DNA of 5,641 bases from Syntrophaceae bacterium UBA5764 (GTDB lineage: Bacteria > Desulfobacterota > Syntrophia > Syntrophales > Smithellaceae), in contig DIEW01000016.1 of NCBI GenBank assembly GCA_002418825.1, forward strand, positions 1,865 through 7,505. The letters run 5' to 3'. Below, piece by piece: positions 1-5,641 of this stretch. Made by a program: the position numbers and the translations under genes. The notes beneath the pieces are model-generated. The model worked only from the letters and a program-made list of their open reading frames with translations. It was not told the DNA's origin and searched no databases. Position 1 is the first letter of the stretch; the number at the start of each line of letters is the position of its first letter.

Positions 1-2140
1 CTTTGCCGTCGGAGATTCTCTGCACATGGCCGAAGAAGGGACCCGACGCGGAGAGAATTCTTTCAAACTGAATTGCCGAAATAACATTTTTGTAAATACC
101 GTAGCCGTATTCTCCGCGCAGGCGCGCGTCGAAAATTTCAAAACCGGGCGAGGCAATCACGGCGCCGACTTCAATTATCTCCTCTGTCGGTTTCATGTCG
201 TGATCAATCGCCTTGGCGATACAGGCTTCCACGCACTGATAACATTCCGAGCAGATGCCGCAATTGAGGCAACGCATCGCTTCCGCGATGGCCTGCGCCT
301 CGCTGAAACCAATACCAACTTCCTTGAAATTAGTAACGCGGTCTTCGGGTTTCATGTGCGGATATTTTTCACGAGGAACTTTAGGGACATTCGATACGTC
401 CGCTTTATCCGCCAAATCTTTTGTCCAGTCTTTCTCGCGGCCGGCTTTCATATCCATGCCTTGCAAATAGCGGTCGATGGACTTAGCCGCTTCCTTACCG
501 GAATAAACTGCTTTTACAACAGTCTGCGGGCCGGTGGAAACGTCACCGCCGGTAAAAATACCGGCAACGTTTGTCGCGTAAGTGACAGGGTCATAATCCA
601 GATTTTTCCATTTATTAATCGCTACGCCGCTTTCCTTTGTGATGAACGACAGATCCGCTTCCTGGCCGATAGCCGGAACAACGGCGTCGCACTCGACGAT
701 GAATTCGGAACCTTTGATTTCCACGGGACGGCGGCGTCCGCTGGCATCCGGCTCACCCAGTTCCATACGAGTGCACTCAATTCCAGTTACTTTTCCATCT
801 TTGCCCACCACACGTTTCGGGGCCACGAGGAATTTCATTTCAATTCCTTCTTCCAGCGCTTCTTCGATTTCTTCCGGAGAAGCCGGCATTTCGGCGCGGG
901 TCCGGCGATACAGAATGAATACTTCTTTCGAGCCGGTTCTGACTGCTACGCGGACAGCGTCCATCGCGACGTTACCGCCGCCGATAACAGCTACTTTGTC
1001 ACCCAGCTTGACCTTTGCGCCTAGATTCACTTTCATCAGGTAATCAACGCCGTGAACCACGCCCTGCATATCTTCGCCGGGAATATTGAGCTTGCTGCTC
1101 TTCATTGTGCCACAACCGATAAAAACGGCGTTGTAATCTTTTTTCAGTTTATCAAAGGGAATGTCTTTGCCGACACGGGTATTCAGATGAATTTTCACAC
1201 CGAGATCTTTAATAACCTGAATTTCCGCGTTGAGAACACCTTTGGGCAAACGGTACTCAGGAATACCCACGGCCATCCAGCCGCCCGCCACCGGCAGGGC
1301 TTCAAATACGTCAACATCGTAACCTTCAATGGCCAGATAATAAGCGCAGGTAAGGCCTGATGGCCCCGCGCCAACTACCGCGACTTTTTTGCCTTTGTTT
1401 TCTTTTTTCTCGGGCAGGTAACGCGTCTCGTTGTTTAAATCCAAATCAGCAACAAAGCGTTTCAGATGCATGATATCAATTGGCTCATCCACCTTGCCGC
1501 GCATACAGGCAGTTTCGCACGGATGGTTACAGACGCGTCCGCAGACAATCGGGAAGGGATTATCCTGTTTTATTAATTTGAGAGCTTCTTTGAATTTTCC
1601 TTTGGCAATCAGCGCCACATAACCCTGCACGCTGATATGCGTCGGGCAATTCGCCTTACACGGAGAGGTTCCTAATTTATCAATCGCGAAACCGCTGGGA
1701 ATAGCCTGCGGGAAATGACGGTAGATCGCCTGTCTCTCGCTCAGATTGCCGTTGAATTCGGCTTTTACGTTTACGGGGCAGACCTTGGCGCAATCACCGC
1801 ATCCCGTACATTTATCGAGATTCACATAGCGCGGCGCGCTGGTCATTTTAACTTTGAATTTGCCCGGTTCGCCTTCCACCGATTCGACGGTTCGGCGCGT
1901 CAAAATTTCCACGTTGGGGTGACGGCCGACTTCCACGAGTTTGGGCGATAAAATACAGGCGGAACAATCATTGGTGGGAAATGTTTTATCCAACTGAGCC
2001 ATAACCCCGCCGATACTGATACCGTTTTCGACGAGATACACTTTCATTCCGGAATTGGCTAAATCGAGAGACGCCTGAATGCCGGCGATTCCCGAACCAA
2101 CAACCATTACTGCGCCAATTTTTTGATCATCTTTCAGCAC
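1..2140 (-). CDS. HdrA-like FAD/iron-sulfur oxidoreductase with inserted GltD-like domain (partial, C-terminus off the left edge)
   Basis: Uninterrupted frame of 713 codons running off the window. Residues 1-155 resemble the N-terminal half of heterodisulfide reductase subunit A: FAD-binding GSGIAG (15-20), the GGVMAQLDKTFPTNDCSAC stretch (44-62) and a 4Fe-4S motif with C111, C114, C117, C121. Residues ~157-560 form a glutamate-synthase beta/NfnB-like module: Cys pairs C161/C165 and C200, C204, C208, C212, a second FAD motif GAGPSG (257-262), an NAD(P)H motif GGGNVA (387-392), YRRTRAEMPA (411-420) and GGD (531-533). HdrA sequence resumes after it with a six-Cys motif (C624 to C640) and ASPGFEIFDA...EYGYG (663-681). 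It is probably a cytoplasmic electron-transfer flavoprotein linking NAD(P)H to ferredoxin or a disulfide/quinone partner, possibly bifurcating; partners lie outside the window. The GTG start is chosen because AAGGAG sits 6 bases upstream and the FAD motif follows at once. The family call is firm; the exact reaction is unknown. Confidence 0.93.
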   Translation of the reverse strand, partial: MLKDDQKIGAVMVVGSGIAGIQASLDLANSGMKVYLVENGISIGGVMAQLDKTFPTNDCSACILSPKLVEVGRHPNVEILTRRTVESVEGEPGKFKVKMTSAPRYVNLDKCTGCGDCAKVCPVNVKAEFNGNLSERQAIYRHFPQAIPSGFAIDKLGTSPCKANCPTHISVQGYVALIAKGKFKEALKLIKQDNPFPIVCGRVCNHPCETACMRGKVDEPIDIMHLKRFVADLDLNNETRYLPEKKENKGKKVAVVGAGPSGLTCAYYLAIEGYDVDVFEALPVAGGWMAVGIPEYRLPKGVLNAEIQVIKDLGVKIHLNTRVGKDIPFDKLKKDYNAVFIGCGTMKSSKLNIPGEDMQGVVHGVDYLMKVNLGAKVKLGDKVAVIGGGNVAMDAVRVAVRTGSKEVFILYRRTRAEMPASPEEIEEALEEGIEMKFLVAPKRVVGKDGKVTGIECTRMELGEPDASGRRRPVEIKGSEFIVECDAVVPAIGQEADLSFITKESGVAINKWKNLDYDPVTYATNVAGIFTGGDVSTGPQTVVKAVYSGKEAAKSIDRYLQGMDMKAGREKDWTKDLADKADVSNVPKVPREKYPHMKPEDRVTNFKEVGIGFSEAQAIAEAMRCLNCGICSECYQCVEACIAKAIDHDMKPTEEIIEVGAVIASPGFEIFDARLRGEYGYGIYKNVISAIQFERILSASGPFFGHVQRISDGK

Positions 2141-2146
2141 TGGGAA

Positions 2147-2152
2147 CTCCTT
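2147..2152 (-). promoter_or_regulatory. Ribosome binding site of the HdrA-like gene
   Basis: AAGGAG on the minus strand, 6 bases before the GTG at 2140. It decides the GTG start: no ATG in the same frame lies between it and the FAD-binding motif that starts the protein, apart from Met-12, which falls inside the first beta strand. Confidence 0.8.
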
Positions 2153-2284
2153 AAATACTCTCTGGGGGAAAATATTTTTAAAATGTTTTGTAACGAGGTA
2201 AAAGAAACAAATTGTGGGGCAAACATAACTAATTAACCTAATCAAGAAAGCTTGTGCATTAACATCTTCATTTAGAGCTTAATT

Positions 2285-2313
2285 CGTATAAAAAATTTTT
2301 GACTCTTGGTCAA
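2285..2313 (-). promoter_or_regulatory. Probable sigma-70-type promoter for the HdrA-like gene
   Basis: On the minus strand, TTGACC (2308-2313) matches the -35 consensus at 5 of 6 positions. After exactly 17 bases comes TATACG (2285-2290), 4 of 6 for the -10 box. Transcription would start near 2278, leaving a leader of about 140 bases before the GTG. The -35 box lies inside an imperfect A/T-rich inverted repeat. This is a prediction from sequence only. Confidence 0.5.
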
Positions 2314-2323
2314 GAAAAATTTT
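2292..2323. repeat. Imperfect inverted repeat overlapping the HdrA-gene promoter
   Basis: The arm AAAATTTTTGAC (2292-2303) faces GTCAAGAAAAATTTT (2309-2323), its reverse complement apart from a three-base bulge. It could be an operator covering the -35 box. Read leftward as RNA it could also be a weak terminator for ysxC, since a short TTGAC/GTCAA stem is followed by an A-run and a T-run. The sequence does not decide between these. Confidence 0.35.
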
Positions 2324-2336
2324 CCCTTTTAGCTGA

Positions 2337-2363
2337 CAAAAAACATTGCGGGGAAAACAATAT
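2337..2363 (-). terminator. Weak intrinsic terminator candidate after ysxC
   Basis: Leftward RNA from 2363 can pair ATATTG (2358-2363) with CAATGT (2343-2348), a 6-bp stem with one G-U pair and a loop of about 9 bases rich in T and C. A run of T follows at once (about 2338-2343). It lies about 30 bases past the ysxC stop, where a terminator would be expected, but the stem is weak. Confidence 0.3.
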
Positions 2364-2390
2364 CGGCAAATAATGGTTATTAATAAGCAA

Positions 2391-2999
2391 TCACTGGCAT
2401 ATCACGTCTTTTGGATTATTTGAGTATTTTCCCAAAATCTTCCACAAATCGTCTTTGCCTTTTTGGGTTTTGGCGGAAAAAAGAATCAGTTTCTCTTCTT
2501 TGGAAGCATTAAGGATTTTTTCGATTATCCGTTTTTGTTTTACGGACTGGTTATTCGACAGCTTATCGCTTTTGGTTAAAACATACAAATAAGGTATCCG
2601 ATAATGATCCAGCCAATCTCTGAGTGACAAATCATCTTCATTGGGAACACGCCGGATATCGAGAATTAAAACAACCAAGGCAAGGTTGGTACGCTGGCGC
2701 AGATAAGCTTCAATCATTTCTCCCCAATTTTCTTTGACAGAACGCGCCACTTTGGCAAAACCGTAGCCGGGCAAATCAACAAATGATATTTTGTCGTTTA
2801 TTGTAAAAAAATTAATCAGCTGCGTGCGTCCCGGCGTGTTGCTGGTCTTGGCCAGATTTTTGCGCCCCAGAAGCGCGTTAATCAGCGAAGACTTACCGAC
2901 GTTGGAGCGCCCGGCAAAGGCAATTTCCGGTAAGGTCGGCAGCGGATACTGAGAAACCTGCGTCGCGCTTTTTATGAATTCAGCTTTGGTAATTTTCAT
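2391..2999 (-). CDS. ysxC: Ribosome-biogenesis GTPase YsxC/EngB
   Basis: 202 residues, the usual length for this TRAFAC-class GTPase, which in characterised bacteria helps late assembly of the large ribosomal subunit and is often essential. All G motifs are visible: G1 GRSNVGKS (30-37), G2 region NTPGRTQ (54-60), G3 DLPGYG (75-80), G4 TKSD (142-145) and G5 SAK (175-177). The ATG at 2999 is the only reasonable start, because an in-frame stop lies four codons upstream. There is no recognisable Shine-Dalgarno sequence before it (the preceding bases read AAAACTCTTTT). The hepT stop is only 15 bases upstream, so ysxC is probably transcribed with mntA-hepT and may depend on reinitiation or translational coupling. 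Its first 24 codons have a diverged partner copy at 3780-3851. Confidence 0.97.
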   Translation of the reverse strand: MKITKAEFIKSATQVSQYPLPTLPEIAFAGRSNVGKSSLINALLGRKNLAKTSNTPGRTQLINFFTINDKISFVDLPGYGFAKVARSVKENWGEMIEAYLRQRTNLALVVLILDIRRVPNEDDLSLRDWLDHYRIPYLYVLTKSDKLSNNQSVKQKRIIEKILNASKEEKLILFSAKTQKGKDDLWKILGKYSNNPKDVICQ

Positions 3000-3014
3000 A
3001 AAAGAGTTTTACTT

Positions 3015-3347
3015 TTACGCAACTATTTTTTTCAGCTGATTTAACAAAGACGGCAAGTCGCCATTGATAGTATCCCAGACCCGATCAGCATCGATGTCAA
3101 AATAGGCATGAATCAGCCTGTTTCTCATCGCCACAATATGCGTCCAGGGAACTTCCGGATGCTTTTGCCTGAATTCATCGGTGATTTTCGATGATGCTTC
3201 CCCGATTATTTCAATTTCTTTGATTAACGAAAGAAGCAGCATCCTGTCTTTATGAAAATCTTCCCGCAACTTGCCGCGCGCGAAAGATAAAGCTTCTCCG
3301 GCCGCGTCTATCATATGCCGCACTCTGATCAGATCATGTTTCAGCAT
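3015..3347 (-). CDS. hepT: HepT-like HEPN (DUF86) RNase toxin
   Basis: A 110-residue, mostly helical HEPN-family protein starting MLKHDLIRV. It carries the complete RX4HXY active-site motif as RNRLIHAY (Arg-75, His-80, Tyr-82). In characterised HepT/MntA pairs HepT is an RNase toxin, and the tyrosine of this motif is AMPylated by the MntA antitoxin. Position directly after an MNT-type nucleotidyltransferase gene supports the pairing. I chose the ATG at 3347, which overlaps the end of mntA by 14 bases and matches the usual family N-terminus. An in-frame TTG at 3371 would add 8 residues but has no well-spaced ribosome binding site. Translation is probably coupled to mntA. All active-site residues are intact, so the toxin could be functional. 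Confidence 0.9.
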   Translation of the reverse strand: MLKHDLIRVRHMIDAAGEALSFARGKLREDFHKDRMLLLSLIKEIEIIGEASSKITDEFRQKHPEVPWTHIVAMRNRLIHAYFDIDADRVWDTINGDLPSLLNQLKKIVA

Positions 3348-3642
3348 ATTGTACAGCTGCGGTATCAACAACCTCTTGCCGGAAATAGCGGCTCAAATCG
3401 GCAGGCGTCCGCATATCAACCTTGCGCCCGATAATTTCGGAAAGCTCTTGTTCCATCGCTGCAATTTTCAAAAGTCCGATCTGATGCCCATGATAAAATT
3501 CTACCAGCACATCGACATCGCTGTCAGGACGGAAATCATCACGTAAAACCGAGCCAAAAAAGGACAGTTTGCGGATATGGTTTTTGACACAAAAACTTTT
3601 TAGCTGTTCATCTTTGACAGTGATGCGAGCTTGTTGACCCAT
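3334..3642 (-). CDS. mntA: MntA-like minimal nucleotidyltransferase antitoxin
   Basis: 102 residues with the minimal nucleotidyltransferase fold. The signature GSX10DXD is present exactly (Gly-30, Ser-31, Asp-42, Asp-44), and a likely third acidic residue is Asp-76 in KVDMRTP. In characterised systems the enzyme transfers AMP from ATP to the HEPN toxin tyrosine and so silences it. The ATG at 3642 has a strong AAAGGAG 5 bases upstream (3648-3654). The 3' end overlaps hepT. A good promoter lies at 3711-3739, with an inverted repeat in the leader between promoter and gene. The catalytic residues are complete, so it is predicted to be active. Confidence 0.92.
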   Translation of the reverse strand: MGQQARITVKDEQLKSFCVKNHIRKLSFFGSVLRDDFRPDSDVDVLVEFYHGHQIGLLKIAAMEQELSEIIGRKVDMRTPADLSRYFRQEVVDTAAVQYAET

Positions 3643-3660
3643 TTTATCTCCTTTCTAAAT

Positions 3661-3692
3661 ATACTGGAAAGTATCTTCTTTTTTTGCCAGTA
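3661..3692. repeat. Inverted repeats in the mntA leader, candidate operator
   Basis: TACTGG (3662-3667) is matched by CCAGTA (3687-3692), with a 19-base T-rich spacer. Within the left half, ATACT (3661-3665) and AGTAT (3670-3674) form a second small palindrome. The element lies between the predicted transcription start (about 3704) and the mntA ribosome binding site, a natural place for autoregulation of a toxin-antitoxin operon or for a leader hairpin. Function is inferred from position only. Confidence 0.35.
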
Positions 3693-3710
3693 CTATCTTA
3701 ATTATTGATT

Positions 3711-3739
3711 ATTTTATTGTTTCACCGCCAATTAATCAA
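3711..3739 (-). promoter_or_regulatory. Probable promoter of mntA-hepT(-ysxC)
   Basis: On the minus strand, TTGATT (3734-3739) is followed after exactly 17 bases by TAAAAT (3711-3716), matching the sigma-70 boxes at 4 and 5 of 6 positions. Transcription would begin near 3704, about 60 bases before the mntA start. No other convincing promoter precedes the intact ysxC, so this one probably serves ysxC as well. Confidence 0.55.
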
Positions 3740-3764
3740 GCTTTATTCGTTTAATTTCGATTTC

Positions 3765-3851
3765 CTAAAAAACGAAACCCGGAAGTATCGGCGACGGACA
3801 TCGAGAAACCTGCGTCGCGCCTTTAATGAATTCAGCACTGTTGATTTTCAT
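3765..3851 (-). pseudogene. Truncated, diverged duplicate of the ysxC 5' end
   Basis: From the ATG at 3851 the frame reads MKINSAEFIKGATQVSRCPS and on to a TAG after 28 codons. Its first 24 codons align without gaps to the start of the intact YsxC (MKITKAEFIKSATQVSQYPL). By hand count 57 of 72 bases match between 3780-3851 and 2928-2999, including a long identical stretch around GCGACGCAGGTTTCT. Similarity stops just before the region encoding the P-loop, so no GTPase function remains. It has its own AAAGGA ribosome binding site 3 bases before the ATG, which the intact gene lacks. That suggests this is the older start region of ysxC, left behind when the mntA-hepT cassette arrived. A translated 28-residue peptide is possible but unsupported. 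Confidence 0.8.
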
Positions 3852-3891
3852 GTGTCCTTTAACTATTTAAACGATTCGCCTCTTTTAATTA

Positions 3892-4896
3892 TTACTGAAA
3901 GAAAGCACCACCCAAACTCATATTTTCGCCATCAACATTATGTTTCAATAAACAAATATAATGGCGTTGATCTTCTATGTTTGTCGCAGCAACTATTATT
4001 TGAGCAAGCATCTCATTGTTGAAAGCATCTATATATTTATACCTGTATGCAATTGGGAAATCAGAATGTTGGTGATTTACATCTATAAAGAAAACTATAG
4101 CTCCAATTGGCAAAACATTGTTTTGGTCCGGCAAATTTATGTCCGTTGATTTTACCTTTAGATATAAACGCGGTTTCTTGTATTCAATTGCGGCTGCTGA
4201 CTTGTGAAATATGCCATCCGTCGGTATTTTAGAAAGAAGTTCTTCGTTACGCTCCTCATGTTGAATTATATCTACGTCAAACACTCGCGACAACGAAATT
4301 ACTTCATATTCTCCCAGCGTTGCGGTGGGCACAAGAATATTATTTTCGGTGGTTTTCATAGCATCTGCTTCAAAGCTAAGTATCTTTTTGTCTGTTCTCG
4401 CAAGGATATTTGCTTTGTTTATTTTTATTATCGGATTTCGAATGCCAATGGAATCTGGCTTGTACCACCTTCTTATATTCTCGTTCACCTCAGGGAGCAA
4501 TAATCTAAGCAAAACATTATTATGTTCTGCCAAGCGTATAGCCTGTGCAGAAAATTGACTCGTCGAAACCATTATGCCACCATTTATTCCAAGAGATTTC
4601 CTTTGCCCTAATATCTGCTCAATCCAAGGTCTCCCCGCGGTGTTCTTACGATCTCTAACCTGAATGAATTCAAAGACGTCTGTTGGATTTGAGAAATTTG
4701 TAAATGCCACATCAACATCCTCTAGGTCACCTACTGCGTTACGTATTCGCTGTGAAGAAAACGTATACAAATCGTCCCGGCTCTGAATATGTGATTCAAC
4801 AACTGCAACAATCTTCTCTTTAAGTCTCCAAGTCTTTTCGGGATCGTTGTCGGAGAAGAATAGTTGTGACTTACCCTTGATGATAATTTCAGGCAT
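3892..4896 (-). CDS. Mrr-like PD-(D/E)XK restriction endonuclease domain protein
   Basis: 334 residues. The N-terminal ~135 residues look like the Mrr-type nuclease fold used against foreign or modified DNA: acidic Asp-60/Asp-62 in LEDVDVAF, a strand FEFIQVRDR (75-83) in the position of the catalytic QxK/ExK motif, WIEQ (91-94), and GIMVSTSQFSAQAIRLAEHN (107-126), which matches the typical 'S-F-x-A-x-x-x-A' end of Mrr domains. Arg-81 stands where lysine is usual, so activity is uncertain. Residues ~140-334 match no domain I recognise; they are mixed alpha/beta with no membrane segment and could be a sensor or target-recognition part. The ATG at 4896 has AGGA 7 bases upstream. The gene is AT-rich and uses AGA and TTA codons freely, unlike the HdrA-like gene, which fits horizontal transfer. 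No methyltransferase is visible next to it, as expected of a type IV-like or solitary system. Confidence 0.72.
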   Translation of the reverse strand: MPEIIIKGKSQLFFSDNDPEKTWRLKEKIVAVVESHIQSRDDLYTFSSQRIRNAVGDLEDVDVAFTNFSNPTDVFEFIQVRDRKNTAGRPWIEQILGQRKSLGINGGIMVSTSQFSAQAIRLAEHNNVLLRLLLPEVNENIRRWYKPDSIGIRNPIIKINKANILARTDKKILSFEADAMKTTENNILVPTATLGEYEVISLSRVFDVDIIQHEERNEELLSKIPTDGIFHKSAAAIEYKKPRLYLKVKSTDINLPDQNNVLPIGAIVFFIDVNHQHSDFPIAYRYKYIDAFNNEMLAQIIVAATNIEDQRHYICLLKHNVDGENMSLGGAFFQ

Positions 4897-5018
4897 GATT
4901 TAATCCTAATCGACTTGAAATGGAAGAGCCAACTCTTTAAAACCTTGCAAGCTTTAAAAGCTGGCAGTTATTGCGCTAACATTTATCTATTGTTATCAAT
5001 CAATAAAGGGGAGGAATT

Positions 5019-5641
5019 TTACTCCCGCTCAAAGGTGATCCCATACTTCTCCAACTTCCTTTCAAGTGTAGGCCGCGACACTCCCAATATTTCGCAGATT
5101 TCGCCTTTGTTTTTTTTGTCGTTCTCTTTGAGGATTTTTCTGATGTAGCGTTCTTCCACTTCGTCCAGCGTGAAAAGTTTGCCCGGTTCATCCGGCGTAA
5201 ACACATCCGCCGCTTCTTCCTGTTTCGCGCTGCCGGCTTCATCTTTGCCCAGCTCGGGAAAATCATTTTTTCCCAAAACCTGTCCCTGCGCGACCACGCA
5301 TGCGCGCACCAGTAAATTTTCTAATTCGCGTACATTGCCCGGCCAATTATAATTCATGAATATTTCCATGACTTCATCAGAAACACCAATTACCTTCTTG
5401 TGCAAATCCATATTAATCTTTGCCAACAAATAATCAATCAAAGGAGGAATATCCTGGCGGCGTTCTCGGAGCGGCGGGATGGTAATGGATACAATGTTTA
5501 AGCGGTAATACAAATCGTCACGGAATTTTCCTTCTTTTACGAGTACTTTTAAATCCTTATTGGTCGCCGCCATAATCCGGGCATTAACTTTTACTTTATC
5601 CTTTCCGCCCACTCTATCGAATTCCATTTCCTGTAAAACAC
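5019..5641 (-). CDS. Sigma-54-dependent NtrC-family activator (partial, N-terminus off the right edge)
   Basis: The last 206 residues of a bacterial enhancer-binding protein, which uses ATP hydrolysis to remodel sigma-54 RNA polymerase. The frame stays open to the window edge, with VLQEMEF before the first internal Met, so the visible ATG at 5627 is not the true start. Visible parts: sensor I AATN (24-27 of the fragment), the arginine-finger region FRDDLYYRL (39-47), LRERRQDIPPLIDYLL, sensor II WPGNVRELENLL (99-110), an acidic low-complexity linker (~125-155), and a C-terminal Fis-type helix-turn-helix (~157-200, with ICEILGVSRPTLERKL). The Walker motifs, GAFTGA loop and any receiver or sensor domain lie outside the window, so the signal and targets are unknown. 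I found no well-spaced -24/-12 promoter in the window. Confidence 0.96.
   Translation of the reverse strand, partial: VLQEMEFDRVGGKDKVKVNARIMAATNKDLKVLVKEGKFRDDLYYRLNIVSITIPPLRERRQDIPPLIDYLLAKINMDLHKKVIGVSDEVMEIFMNYNWPGNVRELENLLVRACVVAQGQVLGKNDFPELGKDEAGSAKQEEAADVFTPDEPGKLFTLDEVEERYIRKILKENDKKNKGEICEILGVSRPTLERKLEKYGITFERE

Noticed and set aside
26..1024. Long plus-strand open frame of 332 codons opposite the HdrA-like gene
   Set aside because: The minus strand encodes a clear HdrA/GltD protein with all cofactor motifs over the same bases. The plus-strand translation resembles no family and is a shadow of codon bias.
3369..3371. TTG at 3371 as the hepT start
   Set aside because: It would enlarge the overlap with mntA to 38 bases, and the GAGG upstream abuts the TTG with no spacing. 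The ATG at 3347 gives the family-typical N-terminus.
3705..4022. Plus-strand open frame over the end of the nuclease gene and the ysxC remnant
   Set aside because: It is antisense to the nuclease gene and crosses the ysxC remnant and the mntA promoter; no ribosome binding site or recognisable protein.
4949..4963. AGCTTTAAAAGCT palindrome as a terminator after the sigma-54 activator
   Set aside because: The arms leave no room for a loop and no T-run follows on the relevant strand.
4962..4976. TGGCAGTTATTGCGC on the plus strand as a sigma-54 (-24/-12) promoter
   Set aside because: The GG and GC elements are 8 rather than 10 bases apart, and no plus-strand gene follows.
5000..5266. Minus-strand 88-codon frame overlapping the sigma-54 activator
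   Set aside because: Out of frame with the conserved Fis-type helix-turn-helix; its Lys/Arg-rich translation is a frame-shadow.
1..5641. CRISPR array, tRNA or rRNA gene, transposase
   Set aside because: I saw no regularly spaced repeats, no cloverleaf with conserved tRNA arms, no rRNA-like stretch and no transposase or integrase motif on either strand.

Overview
The window comes from a bacterium, most plausibly an anaerobe of the Desulfobacterota (Deltaproteobacteria) type. The main clue is a large HdrA-like iron-sulfur flavoprotein with an inserted GltD/NfnB-like domain, an architecture I associate with syntrophic and sulfate-reducing lineages, together with a sigma-54-dependent activator. 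This placement is an inference from gene content; no rRNA or other taxonomic marker is present. All recognisable genes lie on the minus strand and read right to left. The plus-strand open frames are shadows of them.

Layout from right to left along transcription: (1) the C-terminal part of an NtrC-type sigma-54 activator (5019-5641, runs off the right edge); (2) an Mrr-like PD-(D/E)XK nuclease gene (3892-4896), visibly more AT-rich than the metabolic gene at the left; (3) a short, decayed copy of the first ~24 codons of ysxC (3765-3851); (4) a MntA-HepT (nucleotidyltransferase antitoxin / HEPN RNase toxin) pair (3334-3642 and 3015-3347) with its own promoter; (5) an intact ysxC/engB ribosome-assembly GTPase gene (2391-2999) starting 15 bases after hepT; (6) a 250-base intergenic region with a weak terminator and a good sigma-70-like promoter; (7) an HdrA-GltD fusion gene (1-2140, 713 codons visible, C-terminus off the left edge).

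The ends carry housekeeping or metabolic genes (sigma-54 control, ribosome assembly, flavin/iron-sulfur electron transfer). The middle, about 3.0-4.9 kb, looks like a small defence/mobile cassette: a putative restriction nuclease and a toxin-antitoxin pair. The most informative structural signal is the partial duplication of the ysxC 5' end, in the same orientation, on the two sides of mntA-hepT. It suggests that the toxin-antitoxin cassette entered at the start of ysxC and left the gene with a replacement 5' end, placing this usually essential GTPase gene in the transcript of the toxin-antitoxin pair. The 122-base gap at 4897-5018 shows only the ribosome binding site of the nuclease gene and no convincing terminator.
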